Positions 1-8,345 of a stretch of DNA of 64,000 nucleotides are shown here, in pieces. A program made the position numbers and the translations under genes. This DNA comes from Streptomyces sp. SAI-135 (GTDB lineage Bacteria; Actinomycetota; Actinomycetes; Streptomycetales; Streptomycetaceae): the NCBI RefSeq assembly GCF_029893805.1, contig NZ_JARXYP010000001.1, positions 868,001-932,000 of the forward strand, given 5' to 3'. The notes beneath the pieces were generated by a model that saw nothing but the letters and a program-made list of their open reading frames with translations, was not told where the DNA came from and made no database searches. Every line of letters begins with the position of its first letter. Position 1 is the first letter of the stretch.

Positions 1-76
1 CGGTGACGATGAAGACATGAACGCCGGAAGTTCCTTCAGCAGTGAGCGTCGGAATGGTGACAGCCCAATAAGTCAT
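1..76 (-). CDS. Partial gene, N-terminus only, unknown function
   Basis: A minus-strand reading frame starts with ATG at 76 and runs off the left edge. It is preceded by an AGGAGA ribosome binding site about six bases upstream. The visible residues begin MTYWAVTIPTLTAEG and show no family signature. An AGAACGTTCT operator lies about 310 bp upstream, so this gene may be part of the regulon described below. The start is well supported by the ribosome binding site; the product cannot be judged from 25 residues. Confidence 0.5.
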   Translation of the reverse strand, partial: MTYWAVTIPTLTAEGTSGVHVFIVT

Positions 77-387
77 AGCGTGTCTCCTGCGGGACATGCG
101 GCAAGGGGGCGGACATGGGCGGGCGTTCCTCGGTCTGCGTCGGCCTACGGCCCGATACTGCGTGGATTGCAGTCTGTGTCGTTCGGATGTCATCGCAGCG
201 CAGCCGAGTCTTTTCGTTCACGGCAGGTCGACAGCCTGCCAGGCAGCTTCCCAGCCGCTCGAAGTCTGGTGGCTCGAGCGGGGACAAAGGGGCCCGGGGG
301 CCGAGCACAGAGCAGCATAGGGGTCTCCACGCTTCCCTTGTATAGAGCGCTCGGTACAGATCGTACCGCGAACCTGCCATCAGCCGA

Positions 388-403
388 GACAGAACGTTCT
401 ATA
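388..403. promoter_or_regulatory. AGAACGTTCT operator, copy 1
   Basis: The perfect 10-bp palindrome AGAACGTTCT is at 391-400, within GACAGAACGTTCTATA. It is the leftmost member of the set of such sites in this window. A possible decayed partner, AGAGCGCTCG, lies at 347-356. The DNA between this site and the partial gene at 1-76, and from 404 to 666, shows no convincing reading frame. Confidence 0.6.
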
Positions 404-666
404 TTTGTGAAATAAAGCATGGATCCCGCGTCCAGTCAACGCTTGGACGCCTTTTTGATGGAGGGATCAAGAGCAGTGGAGCCGCCCCGGCGATCGACAA
501 CGCCGCACACCCGCACAAGCCTGCGCGGCGGCGTGCTTGCCCTGGGCGGAACCGCCTCAGCCGACACCCGGTGCGTGAGCGCTCGATGCGCCGGCGCCAC
601 GTGCGGGCCAATCTGCGGGCGCGCAGGGACGCGCAAACAGCACCCCGCCAGGGATTGGTTGGACCG

Positions 667-1308
667 CTACGCCAGGCCGCGTTGTGCTGCCAGCCCGCGG
701 ATCAACGAAACGAATGGGCCGACTTGGGAGCTGTAGGGCGAGTTGTCGAAGCTGTTCATCACCGAAAAGCCGTCCGTCATGGCTCGTCCGAGGACCGCCA
801 ACTCGTCGACGAGAACCTTGGCGTCCTCATCACCGTCCGAGGCGAAAATCGGAGTGAGGGCTTCCACCCAGGACTTGTAGGCATAGTCGCGGATGCGACG
901 CACGATCCGCTGAACCGCTTCGACATCCTTGTGCGGGCCGACGCTGATGGCGACCAGGAGACGCAGATAGTCCGGCCGCCGGTCGAGAGAGCTGCAAGCC
1001 GCCGAGAACCACGCCTCCAGGCGCTCCAGCGGCGCCAACCCGTCGAACGAGGACGGGTTGGGGAACAAGGCGTGCAGTTCCTCAAAGGTGCGTTCGAGGA
1101 GCGCCGCCAGGACACCGAATTTGTTGCCGAAGTGATAGTAGATCGAACTGGGTGGAAGTCCTGATTTCGACGACAGGTCCGAGATGGCCATGCCGTCGTA
1201 GCCCTTCTCACCGATGAGCGAGCGAGCCGCGTTCAAGATGACCTCGCGACTGCTCAAGCCGGCACCAGCCGACGCCGAACCTGATTCCCTCGCCATGTGG
1301 GCCATCAT
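667..1308 (-). CDS. TetR/AcrR family transcriptional regulator
   Basis: This is a repressor-type regulator of about 213 residues. The N-terminal helix-turn-helix reads ISDLSSKSGLPPSSIYYHFG, with the usual KFGVLAALL stretch after it, followed by an all-helical ligand domain. ATG codons at 1308, 1305 and 1296 are all possible starts; a longer frame to 1410 has no support. No enzyme gene is directly adjacent; the nearest, the hydrolase at 1738, points the same way across 430 bp with no visible gene. Its target is unknown. Confidence 0.8.
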   Translation of the reverse strand: MMAHMARESGSASAGAGLSSREVILNAARSLIGEKGYDGMAISDLSSKSGLPPSSIYYHFGNKFGVLAALLERTFEELHALFPNPSSFDGLAPLERLEAWFSAACSSLDRRPDYLRLLVAISVGPHKDVEAVQRIVRRIRDYAYKSWVEALTPIFASDGDEDAKVLVDELAVLGRAMTDGFSVMNSFDNSPYSSQVGPFVSLIRGLAAQRGLA

Positions 1309-1737
1309 AGATCCCAACACCTGTCGCCCACCGGGGGACCCGGCGCTGGACACGTTCACCTCTCGACCATGGCCTTCGCCGGCGACTGCGACACCCCGAT
1401 CAAAGGGCACGTCCGGCGCACTCGAGAACCGCCCGGTACAGCTGGAGCGCTCGCACCAGACCCGTGCCCCTCCGCGCCGTTAAGCCACCCAACGACTGGA
1501 CTCCGCGCACGGGCTCGGGAGGCAGTGAACAACCTGTAGTACTCGGCCAGGGGGCAAGGTGCCTTCGAGCGGGCCACGCATGTTGCCGGTTAACAGGACG
1601 AAGCCCTCACTGGAACCACTGGCTGGACGACGCCGACGTACACACAAAATGCGGGTCGCCCAGGGCCCGGGAGGCATCGTTCTGCCCCTGATGTCCCTCT
1701 GCGCAGTTGGCCGTCAGCCTCCGCGGGCAGAGAGCAG

Positions 1738-2799
1738 TCAGCCCATCCTCGCCACGAGTTGGTCGAGCTTTTCTCCCAGACTTCCAACGGCGATCGATAT
1801 GTGCCCGTCCTTGTTCTCAATGTGAGCGCGAACGGTCGGCAGATGGGCGGCAAGCCAGGCCCCATGGGCGACCGGCACCATGCGGTCCATCGCGCCATGC
1901 CACAGCTCAATGGGGGCGGTGATGCCAGCCGGATCGAACCCCCATGGTGCCGTCAGCGCATGCAGGTCCTCAAACCATCCGGCGTACCCGTCAGCCAGTC
2001 CATGGTGCATGTTCACAGCGCTTTCCACGCCGTAGGTGCCATTGAGCAGCATGGCGTCCGCTGTCGGCAGCAGACTCGCCATCGCAGACGCGACCTCAGC
2101 AGGGTTCCCCTCCCGTATGGCAGCGGCCATCTGAGAGATGACCGTGCGCTGCGCCTCGTCGCCCCGCGCCAGGGCCCTGAACTGAATGATGTTCATCAAC
2201 CCCATGTCGCCGACGAAATTGAGGCCGTCGGCGTCGTACGGAGCGAACGAGCCCAGCAGGAGAACGCCCGACACACGCTGGGGATCTGCCGCACCGGTGG
2301 CCATCGCGTGCGGTCCGCCCGAGGACCACCCCGCAACGACGTAGCGGTCAACGCCCAGATGGTCCATCAGGACATGACTCACCTCGGCTGTATCGGCGAG
2401 CGTGCGCCCCGGCATCGAGGTTGACGCACCGTAGCCTGGACGTGAGTAGGTGACGATGCGGTATCCCCGTTCCGTGGCCGAGTGGAAGAAGGAGCCGACC
2501 GGAACGGCAGAGCCTGGCATGCCATGGTGAAAGAGCACGACCGGGCCGTCCTCTTCTCCTCGTACCGCATACTCGAGGACACGGCCGCCTCCCAGGTCCA
2601 GGGACTCAAGGGTCCCGTTCGTGGAGCTGTGGCCCCGCCCCGTGACGACTCGGCGCCCGGCTCCGCTGTTGCTCAAGCCGCCCTTCTTGTCGTGGCTCGC
2701 AGCATCGAACTGCACTGGTTCTCCCCGGTTGATCGATCGTCCGTCAGCCCTCCACAGCACGTCGTCCGCACTCCGCGCACTTGACGCACCACCGAACAT
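1738..2799 (-). CDS. Alpha/beta hydrolase
   Basis: An alpha/beta-hydrolase-fold enzyme. It has an oxyanion-type HHGMPGS turn, the nucleophile elbow GWSSGG, a late acidic residue in GAMDRMVP and a final histidine in KDGHISI, so the catalytic triad appears complete. The substrate cannot be predicted. The ATG at 2799 abuts a purine-rich stretch, and the first 50-60 residues look unlike the family, so a TTG start within that stretch, preceded by AAGAAGGG, is also possible. The promoter region carries two AGAACGTTCT-type sites and is shared with the divergent TetR gene at 2892, so that regulator is the likely repressor. Confidence 0.85.
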   Translation of the reverse strand: MFGGASSARSADDVLWRADGRSINRGEPVQFDAASHDKKGGLSNSGAGRRVVTGRGHSSTNGTLESLDLGGGRVLEYAVRGEEDGPVVLFHHGMPGSAVPVGSFFHSATERGYRIVTYSRPGYGASTSMPGRTLADTAEVSHVLMDHLGVDRYVVAGWSSGGPHAMATGAADPQRVSGVLLLGSFAPYDADGLNFVGDMGLMNIIQFRALARGDEAQRTVISQMAAAIREGNPAEVASAMASLLPTADAMLLNGTYGVESAVNMHHGLADGYAGWFEDLHALTAPWGFDPAGITAPIELWHGAMDRMVPVAHGAWLAAHLPTVRAHIENKDGHISIAVGSLGEKLDQLVARMG

Positions 2800-2810
2800 C
2801 CTTTCTTCTA

Positions 2811-2876
2811 GATAGAACGTTCTGCATCGCTAGCATGGCAGCCGTAACTTTGCCCGTCAAGACCGAACGTTCTATC
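2811..2876. promoter_or_regulatory. Paired AGAACGTTCT operators between divergent hydrolase and tetR
   Basis: AGAACGTTCT is at 2814-2823 and CGAACGTTCT at 2864-2873, 50 bp centre to centre. Read on the minus strand, a TTGACG -35 element directly follows the second site. A weak -10 (CATGCT) sits about 17 bp further on, and the first site then falls over the transcription start. The pair therefore brackets a promoter for the hydrolase gene, while the second site also lies 19 bp upstream of the tetR start. Confidence 0.7.
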
Positions 2877-2891
2877 TGCTAGGACTGAGAC

Positions 2892-3518
2892 ATGGTGCGT
2901 AGTAATCCCACCGGCCGACCCTCTGACGCTCGGTCCCGACTGCTCAGCACGGCTTGTCGGATCTTCTACGAGGAAGGAATCCACTCCGTCGGGGTTGATC
3001 GCATCGTCACCGAAGCACAGGTGACTCGGGCGACTTTCTACCGGCACTTCCCCAGCAAAGAAGACCTCGTGCTCGCTTACCTGGACGAGGCGCATCAAAC
3101 CGAACGCCGGCAGGCGGAGGCGGCTGCCGCTGCCGATCTGCCGGCAGCGGACACCCTGCGAAACCTCAGCAGGTCCATCGCCCAGAAAATCCAAGTACCC
3201 GGCTTTCGAGGCTGCGCGTTCCTCAACGCCGTCGCCGAGTATCCCGACCCTGACCATCCAGTTCACCTGGCCGTACTCGCTCACCGCCAGTGGTTCCTCG
3301 AGACGGTTGGGCAGTTGCTTGCCAAGGTGCGGGAAGCTCCTGCCGAAGCCGCCGCTCATCATTTCGTGATGATGCGGGATGGGGCTACGGCCGCCGGCTG
3401 CCTGTTCGACCCTTCAATCGTGTGCGAGACGTTTCTGCGCGGGGTCGACGTTCTCCTGCGGGCTCACGCCGCAACCCCCTACGCAGAGCCGGACAGGATG
3501 TCCGCTTCCGGACTGTGA
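2892..3518 (+). CDS. TetR family regulator (paralogue A of the AGAACGTTCT regulon)
   Basis: A 208-residue TetR protein. The recognition region VTRATFYRHF followed by SKEDLVLAYL is nearly identical to that of the duplicated regulator at 4418 and 37554 (VTRATLYRHF, SKEDLILAYL). The three N-termini align from the first residue. Two cysteines, in FRGCAFLNA and TAAGCLFDP, are shared with those paralogues. An operator copy ends 18 bp upstream, so self-repression is likely. The protein probably recognises AGAACGTTCT; this is inferred from gene-operator adjacency at three loci. Confidence 0.88.
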   Translation: MVRSNPTGRPSDARSRLLSTACRIFYEEGIHSVGVDRIVTEAQVTRATFYRHFPSKEDLVLAYLDEAHQTERRQAEAAAAADLPAADTLRNLSRSIAQKIQVPGFRGCAFLNAVAEYPDPDHPVHLAVLAHRQWFLETVGQLLAKVREAPAEAAAHHFVMMRDGATAAGCLFDPSIVCETFLRGVDVLLRAHAATPYAEPDRMSASGL

Positions 3519-3705
3519 TCGCCGAGTCCGTTGCCCTACTGGCTCCCGTGACGCGGGGACCGGAACGAACATCGACATGAAGGAACAGGGCGGGCGCCGC
3601 GGTGGCCGGCAGATCGAGCGGCCACCGTCCGGTGTTCGTGGCGGAACCACGAGGACGCCTCCGCGACAGCGCTCCACGTCGACACTTGTAACACGCAACT
3701 AGAAC

Positions 3706-3768
3706 AGAACGTTCTGTCTTGACAGCAGCCCACACAGAGGGCACACTGATGGAGAGACAGAACGTTCT
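3706..3768 (+). promoter_or_regulatory. Promoter bracketed by two AGAACGTTCT operators, upstream of ohr
   Basis: Perfect AGAACGTTCT palindromes lie at 3706-3715 and 3759-3768, 53 bp apart. A consensus TTGACA -35 box is at 3719-3724, immediately after the first site. The -10 is expected near 3742-3747, and the second site then covers the start of transcription. Binding at both sites would block the promoter. This is the clearest example of the arrangement in the window. Confidence 0.75.
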
Positions 3769-3863
3769 ACCTCAGCCTCGTCAGTCGGGAAATCGCCACA
3801 GCGACGACTGCGGACGCGACTGCGGCATCTCAACCAGGCCACTTACTGAAACAGGAGAGCAAA

Positions 3864-4292
3864 GTGAGCGACACTATTTACCGAGGCATTGCCACGTCCA
3901 CTGGTGACGGCAGGGCGGGAGGCCGGGCGCAGACCAACGACGGCCTGCTCGACGTCACGTTGGCTATCCCGAAGGAGATGGGCGGCCCCGGCGGCGCGAC
4001 CAATCCCGAGCAGCTGTTCGCTGCGGGCTGGGCTTCTTGCTTTCACTCAGCGCTCAAGGCAGTAGCGGCCCAGCAGAAGACGCAGATCTCCAATTCTGCT
4101 GTCGTTGTCGAGGTGGGGGTCGAGAAGACGCCGGAGGGTGGATTCGGCCTGAACGCCGCCCTGCATATCGAACTGTCCGACGTGGAGCAGGAGACTGCGG
4201 ACAAGCTGGTCGAGGCTGCCCACGCGATGTGCCCGTACTCCAACGCGACCCGCGGCAACGTGCCGGTGACCCTCGACGTCACGGTAGGTTGA
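3864..4292 (+). CDS. ohr: Ohr/OsmC family organic hydroperoxide resistance protein
   Basis: A 142-residue OsmC-superfamily protein of the Ohr subfamily, a thiol peroxidase that reduces organic hydroperoxides in the cytoplasm. The two redox cysteines are visible in GWASCFHSAL and AMCPYSNATRGN, and the length is typical. The start is GTG at 3864 with an AGGAGAG ribosome binding site. In other bacteria ohr is usually controlled by the MarR protein OhrR. Here no OhrR is adjacent; TetR genes lie on both sides and the promoter carries AGAACGTTCT sites, so TetR control is inferred. Confidence 0.93.
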   Translation: MSDTIYRGIATSTGDGRAGGRAQTNDGLLDVTLAIPKEMGGPGGATNPEQLFAAGWASCFHSALKAVAAQQKTQISNSAVVVEVGVEKTPEGGFGLNAALHIELSDVEQETADKLVEAAHAMCPYSNATRGNVPVTLDVTVG

Positions 4293-4382
4293 CGCCGCCG
4301 GACTGGGGGAGCTGGGCTCCGTCTCCCCAGTCCAAGCGGGACACCACACTTCCTCCGTACAATCCGGTACCATGGCTTAAAT

Positions 4383-4392
4383 CGAACGTTCT
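4383..4392. promoter_or_regulatory. Single CGAACGTTCT operator upstream of tetR copy 1
   Basis: CGAACGTTCT lies 25 bp before the ATG at 4418. No second copy is found 47-53 bp away, unlike the other loci, and no TTGACA box adjoins it. The second copy of this tetR at 37554 has a similarly placed site in otherwise unrelated flanking DNA. Confidence 0.6.
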
Positions 4393-4411
4393 ATCCCGTC
4401 GGAATCCAAGT

Positions 4412-5044
4412 GATCGTATGAGTCGGAGTAGGGAAGGTGGCGTTGTGTCTGAGGCGCGGACGCGGCTGCTGAACACGGCAACCCAGATCTTCTACGCCGA
4501 GGGGATCCATTCCGTCGGTATCGACCGGATCGTCGCGGAAGCGCAGGTGACCCGGGCCACGTTGTACCGGCACTTCGCGAGCAAGGAAGACCTCATCCTG
4601 GCCTACCTCGGGCAGGCCGACCAGGGCATCCGGGAGCGGGTGGCGGCCGCGCAGGCCAGCAGCCCGTCACCGTACGATCAGGTCCGCGCCGTGGCCCGGA
4701 CCATCACCGACGGCATCCAGTCGCCCGGCTTTCGCGGTTGTGCCTTCCTCAACGCGGCGGCCGAGTACTCCGATCCCGCCCACCCGATCCACCAGGCCGT
4801 CCTGGCCCACCGGCAATGGTTCCTGACCACCGTCACCGACCTGCTGGCACAGAGCAGCGAGACCACGGCCGAGGCTGCCGGCCGTCACTTCGTCATGCTG
4901 CGCGACGGCGCCATGGCAGCCGGCTGCCTCTTCGACCCCAAACTCATCTCCGACACCTTCCTCCACGGCGTCGAAGGCATCCTCAAAGCCCGCACCATCC
5001 CCGAACTCAGCCAGAGGACGACCACCCCCGCACTACAGCCCTGA
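4412..5044 (+). repeat. 633-bp direct repeat, copy 1 (tetR gene)
   Basis: This block appears identical to 37548-38180; every translated residue and the frames read on the other strand agree. It begins six bases before the ATG and stops at the stop codon. The flanks on both sides are unrelated. There are no terminal repeats or transposase genes at its edges, so it is a gene-sized duplication or conversion tract rather than an insertion sequence. Confidence 0.9.
4418..5044 (+). CDS. TetR family regulator (paralogue B, copy 1)
   Basis: A 208-residue TetR protein, identical to the product at 37554 and closely similar to paralogue A at 2892. The helix-turn-helix IVAEAQVTRATLYRHF is near residues 40-55, with conserved cysteines in FRGCAFLNA and AAGCLFDP. 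The ATG at 4418 matches the start of paralogue A but has no clear ribosome binding site. A GTG at 4445 preceded by GGGAAGGTGG is a good alternative and would give 199 residues. It lies 125 bp after ohr in the same direction and has its own operator copy, so it probably regulates itself and the dispersed regulon. Confidence 0.88.
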   Translation: MSRSREGGVVSEARTRLLNTATQIFYAEGIHSVGIDRIVAEAQVTRATLYRHFASKEDLILAYLGQADQGIRERVAAAQASSPSPYDQVRAVARTITDGIQSPGFRGCAFLNAAAEYSDPAHPIHQAVLAHRQWFLTTVTDLLAQSSETTAEAAGRHFVMLRDGAMAAGCLFDPKLISDTFLHGVEGILKARTIPELSQRTTTPALQP

Positions 5045-5289
5045 CCATCCGGCAAGGGTTCAGGCGCTCCCGCCGCGTAACGCTAAAGCGGCATGGGTGG
5101 TTGAGCGCACGATCGGCAGCTCAGAGGGCGTCCACCCCGGTGTCCAACCGGGGCCCGACCCGTCTCCGCATCCGTTAAAAGCCTTTGACGCCAGGCCGGT
5201 TATTCACAGATGGTGAGCCCCGGTGTTCTGACCGGGTGGACACCGGCTGCCGTGTTCGCGGCAGCCGCCTCGTGGTGAGGAAGATGTGG

Positions 5290-6123
5290 ATGATTGCCGT
5301 GTCGGCCGCTTCGGGGGCTTTCGGTCGTCTGGTCATCGATCAGTTGGTGGCGAGGTGCCCCGCCGAACGCGTGGTAGCGGCGGTCCGTGATCCCGACAAG
5401 GCCGCGGATCTCGCCACCCGCGGACTCCAGGTCCGCATCGGTGACTACGACAGGCCGACAACGCTCAAGGACGCGTTCAGGGGATCCGACCGGCTCTTGC
5501 TGATCTCCTCTCCAGAACTAAATTCCGTCCGCCGTGCCGAGCAGCACCGGGCAGCCATCGACGCCGCAGGCCTGGCCGACGTCGGCTCGATCGTCTACAC
5601 CAGCTTCCTGGGCGCCGACACCCACGCCGACGGCATGACCGCGGCGCACCACGTGACCGAGCGCGTCCTGGCCGAGAGCGGGCTACCCCATACCGTGCTG
5701 CGGCACCCTTTTTACAGCGAGGCTTTTCTCAACGAGGGCTTGCACACCGCCGTCAGCTCGGGGCACCTCATCGACGGCACCGGTGGCCGCGGTCTCAACA
5801 CCGCTCTCCGCAGCGATCTCGCCGAGGCCGCAGCCCGCATCCTCACCGAGGACGGCCATTCCGGTCGCGCCTACGACTTCACCGGCAGCCTATGGACCTA
5901 CGGCCAACTCGCCGACGCTCTCAGTCGCATTTCCGGCAGACCCGTCGTCATCCGGGATCGACCCGACCGCGCACCCGGTGTTCAGGGCTGGCTCGAAGAC
6001 CAGATTCGCTCCGGCGGACTGGAACGGCAGACCGCTGACCTCCGGGACGTCCTTGGGCGCCCGTCCGTCCCTCTCGACCGCGCTGTCGCCTCGCTCCTCT
6101 CCGCCGCCGCTCTGGGGAAGTGA
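5290..6123 (+). CDS. NmrA-like NAD(P)-binding protein, QorB-type quinone oxidoreductase
   Basis: A 277-residue Rossmann-fold protein beginning MIAVSAASGAFGRLVIDQL, which matches the start of the NmrA/QorB group (usually MIAVTGATGxLG). The ATG at 5290 has GAGGAAG at 5278-5283; a longer frame from 5185 lacks support. Family members bind NADPH and reduce quinones or act as redox sensors. The glycine-rich loop is altered (SAASGAFG rather than TGATGxLG), so cofactor binding may differ. The 240 bp before it holds only a CCCCGG...CCGGGG hairpin near 5130. Confidence 0.8.
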   Translation: MIAVSAASGAFGRLVIDQLVARCPAERVVAAVRDPDKAADLATRGLQVRIGDYDRPTTLKDAFRGSDRLLLISSPELNSVRRAEQHRAAIDAAGLADVGSIVYTSFLGADTHADGMTAAHHVTERVLAESGLPHTVLRHPFYSEAFLNEGLHTAVSSGHLIDGTGGRGLNTALRSDLAEAAARILTEDGHSGRAYDFTGSLWTYGQLADALSRISGRPVVIRDRPDRAPGVQGWLEDQIRSGGLERQTADLRDVLGRPSVPLDRAVASLLSAAALGK

Positions 6124-6163
6124 CCACAGAGAACGCACAGAGCCGCAGCCCTGCGCAGTTTTC

Positions 6164-6664
6164 AAGGGACCGTCATGCCCCGGCATCGCCAGGATGCGTC
6201 GCCCATCGGAGACCGGCGGCTCGCTGCCCGCCGTACAAGGCCTTGCCAAGGACGGGATGAAGCATCCGCTTGTACGAGGAGCCGTGCGAGGTCGGTGCTC
6301 TGCAAAACGGTGTCGAGTGGAACTGGAAGCATGGCGAGAGCGCCCTCGTGCATCACGAGGAGCCGTGGGGCGAGGGTGGCTGGGTCACGGCAGCCCGCAT
6401 GGGTCGCGAGTTCCTCGAACAAGCGCAACAGCCAGAGTGTTGGTCTGCCGCTATGCGGTGCGCGGGATGTGCGGGATCAGGAAGCTCGGCCAGCGCCTGC
6501 ACGTGAAAGGGCGCGGTGACGGCCGCGACGGAGTCCTAACTTTTGGTAACGCCCGAGTGCTCGGCCCCCACGCCGACCGATGTGATCCCACGGTTGTAGA
6601 ACAGCTCTTCAGCGATCGACACGATGCGTCGGCCGGCCGGTGTGATGCGCCGTTCGTCCCGCAT
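6164..6664 (-). pseudogene. Decayed TetR regulator gene
   Basis: Three minus-strand segments in different frames add up to a TetR protein. From 6664 an N-terminus runs MRDERRITPAGRRIVSIAEE and on to GITSVG, then stops in GVTKS without a recognition helix. Near 6500 come ALAELPDPAHPAHR residues in a second frame. From about 6446 to 6164 a C-terminal part with LFEELATHAGCRDP occupies a third. The order matches the family, with an internal deletion and frameshifts. It is divergent from the decayed oxidoreductase at 6690, which was probably its target. Confidence 0.6.
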
Positions 6665-6689
6665 CGAACATCCCTGGGAAGTTCAGCAC

Positions 6690-7552
6690 GTGGGTGTGCC
6701 CAAGACCATGCGGGCGGTTCGGATCACGAAGCACGGCAGACCAGAAGTACTTGAGATGACAGAGCTGGCGGTGCCCGCCCCGCAGGCCGGAGAGACGTTG
6801 GTCCGAGTCGACACAGTCGCCTGAACAACACCGACCCGTACTCCCGAGGGCGCCTACGGCCGCCCTGGAGACCCGCAGGTCCTGGCAGGCTGGAGGGCCC
6901 GATCGACTTCCCCCGCAGCCAGGGCGCCGACGTGGCCGGCCGAGTCGGGGCCGTCGGGGCCGGGGCCACCGCGTACTCATCGATCCCGCCATCTACGACA
7001 CCGCCGGGCCGGACGCGAACCCCGTGGACCTGATGGACAGCGAACGTCACGGCGGCTACGCCGAATATGTGACCGCATGGACGGACCGCGTCCACGATGC
7101 GACCGATTCACCACTCACGAACGCTCAACTCGCCGCGCAGACCGCCTATGGCACAGCTCTCGGCATGATCGAGCGGGGCCGGCTGCGAAAGGGCGAGACC
7201 GCCCTGATCTCAAGGGCATCCGGCGGAGTCGGCCTCGCGGCAGTTCAGATCGCCCGGGCACGCGGCGCAAAGGTGCTTGCCATCAGCAGCGGCCCGAAGA
7301 TCGATTGCGGAGCGCAAGGCCAGCGCGCGCATGAGGTCCTCGACCACGTGCAGGACATCGCTGAACAGATCCGCTCCGCCGCCCCGGAAGGCGTTGTGCG
7401 CCGTCTGTACCTGCACGACGCTCAGGTGGACGGATCCGCGATGCAGACCCGCGCACTTCCGCCGGCTCATCTCCCTGGCTCGCCAAGCCGAGATCCGACT
7501 CGTCATCGCTGCGACGTTCCCCTTGCACCAGGCTGCCTGGGGCTTGTTGTGA
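6690..7552 (+). pseudogene. Decayed zinc-type quinone oxidoreductase (MDR family)
   Basis: The frame opens with MRAVRITKHGRPEVLEMTEL (ATG at 6708, or GTG at 6690) and is typical of the QOR branch of medium-chain dehydrogenases. A stop at 6822-6824 is followed by LNNTDPYSR in the next frame. Further pieces include GGYAEYVTA, SGGVGLAAVQIARARGAKVLAIS (with one substitution in the nucleotide-binding loop) and a C-terminal HFRRLISLARQAEIR in a third frame. About 45 residues before the C-terminal piece are missing. Several frameshifts and a deletion make it non-functional. Confidence 0.8.
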
Positions 7553-7579
7553 AAGTAGATCTTGTTCCTACATGACTAT

Positions 7580-7595
7580 TTGACCATACAGTCAA
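7580..7595. promoter_or_regulatory. TTGACCATACAGTCAA operator upstream of tetR 7614
   Basis: The 16-mer TTGACCATACAGTCAA is an imperfect dyad 18 bp before the TetR start. Related boxes occur as an inverted pair before the SDR gene at 8346. The shared part TTGACCA and the dyad form suggest that the TetR at 7614 binds here and represses itself. Confidence 0.55.
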
Positions 7596-7613
7596 TAACG
7601 TATTCTGAGGCAC

Positions 7614-8225
7614 ATGCCACGTCCCCGTAAGTTCGTAGAACGTGACGTCATCAGCAGTGCCAGCGAGGTGTTCGGCGTGAACGGCCTCGCCGCCACGACC
7701 CTCGACGATCTGGTGCGGGCGACCGGGCTGGGGAAGCAGAGCCTTTACAACGCGTTCGGCGGAAAGCGGGAGCTGTTCCTGCGGGCACTCTCGGAGGATC
7801 ACGACGAGGCGGCGCGGGCCGTCTCGGAAGCGCTCCAGCACGGTGACGCGTCCCCACTGGAGCGGATCCGGGGCCACATGCTGCGCATGGCGATCGAGTT
7901 CAGCCGCGGCGACAGTCGGGTCTCACTCGCCACGCGTGCTCTCGTCGAGTCGACCGGCGAGCAGGATCAGCTCTCGACGGTCACCAGGGCCGGCATCGAG
8001 GAGCTCGCCGGGATCTACGCACACTGTCTTGAGGACGCCCAGCGCAACGGCGATCTCCCGGCGGACGCGAACCTGCGGTCGCTGGCGATGTACTTCGTCG
8101 CCGTCATCCGGGGGATGGAGCTGCTCGGCCGGGCGGGGGTCGGTCGTACGGCAGTCACCGCTGTAGCACTCGACGCACTTCGCGTGCTGCCCGGCCGGGC
8201 GGACACGGATCCCGCGCAGGCATAG
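7614..8225 (+). CDS. TetR family regulator
   Basis: A 203-residue TetR protein starting MPRPRKFVERDVISSASEVF. The helix-turn-helix LDDLVRATGLGKQSLYNAFG is near residues 31-50. The next gene in the same direction encodes a short-chain dehydrogenase 120 bp away, and the gap carries boxes matching the one before this gene, so the pair is probably a self-contained repressor/enzyme unit. This regulator group usually responds to small organic ligands; the ligand is unknown. Confidence 0.88.
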   Translation: MPRPRKFVERDVISSASEVFGVNGLAATTLDDLVRATGLGKQSLYNAFGGKRELFLRALSEDHDEAARAVSEALQHGDASPLERIRGHMLRMAIEFSRGDSRVSLATRALVESTGEQDQLSTVTRAGIEELAGIYAHCLEDAQRNGDLPADANLRSLAMYFVAVIRGMELLGRAGVGRTAVTAVALDALRVLPGRADTDPAQA

Positions 8226-8284
8226 AGCCTTCACGGCTCCCCTTCCCCCACCTATGGCGTCGGTCACACCTCTGACCCAGTTAT

Positions 8285-8326
8285 TGCCCGTCTGGTCAAA
8301 AACTGTTTTATTGACCAGGCAGACAA
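8285..8326. promoter_or_regulatory. Inverted pair of TTGACCA boxes before the SDR gene
   Basis: TTGACCAGGCAGACAA is at 8311-8326. The reverse complement of 8285-8300 reads TTTGACCAGACGGGCA. Both resemble the TTGACCATACAGTCAA site before the tetR gene. They lie 20-60 bp before the SDR start and probably form its operator. Confidence 0.55.
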
Positions 8327-8345
8327 AAATTAGGGAAGAGCAACC

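Noticed and set aside
667..1410. A 247-residue version of the first TetR starting at 1410
   Set aside because: The first 34 residues are Gly/Ser/Pro-rich and unlike the family; the ATGs at 1308/1305 fit better.
5120..5150. A CCCCGG...CCGGGG hairpin near 5130 resembling a tRNA arm
   Set aside because: No acceptor stem, D-loop or anticodon arm can be drawn around it, so it is treated as a plain hairpin.
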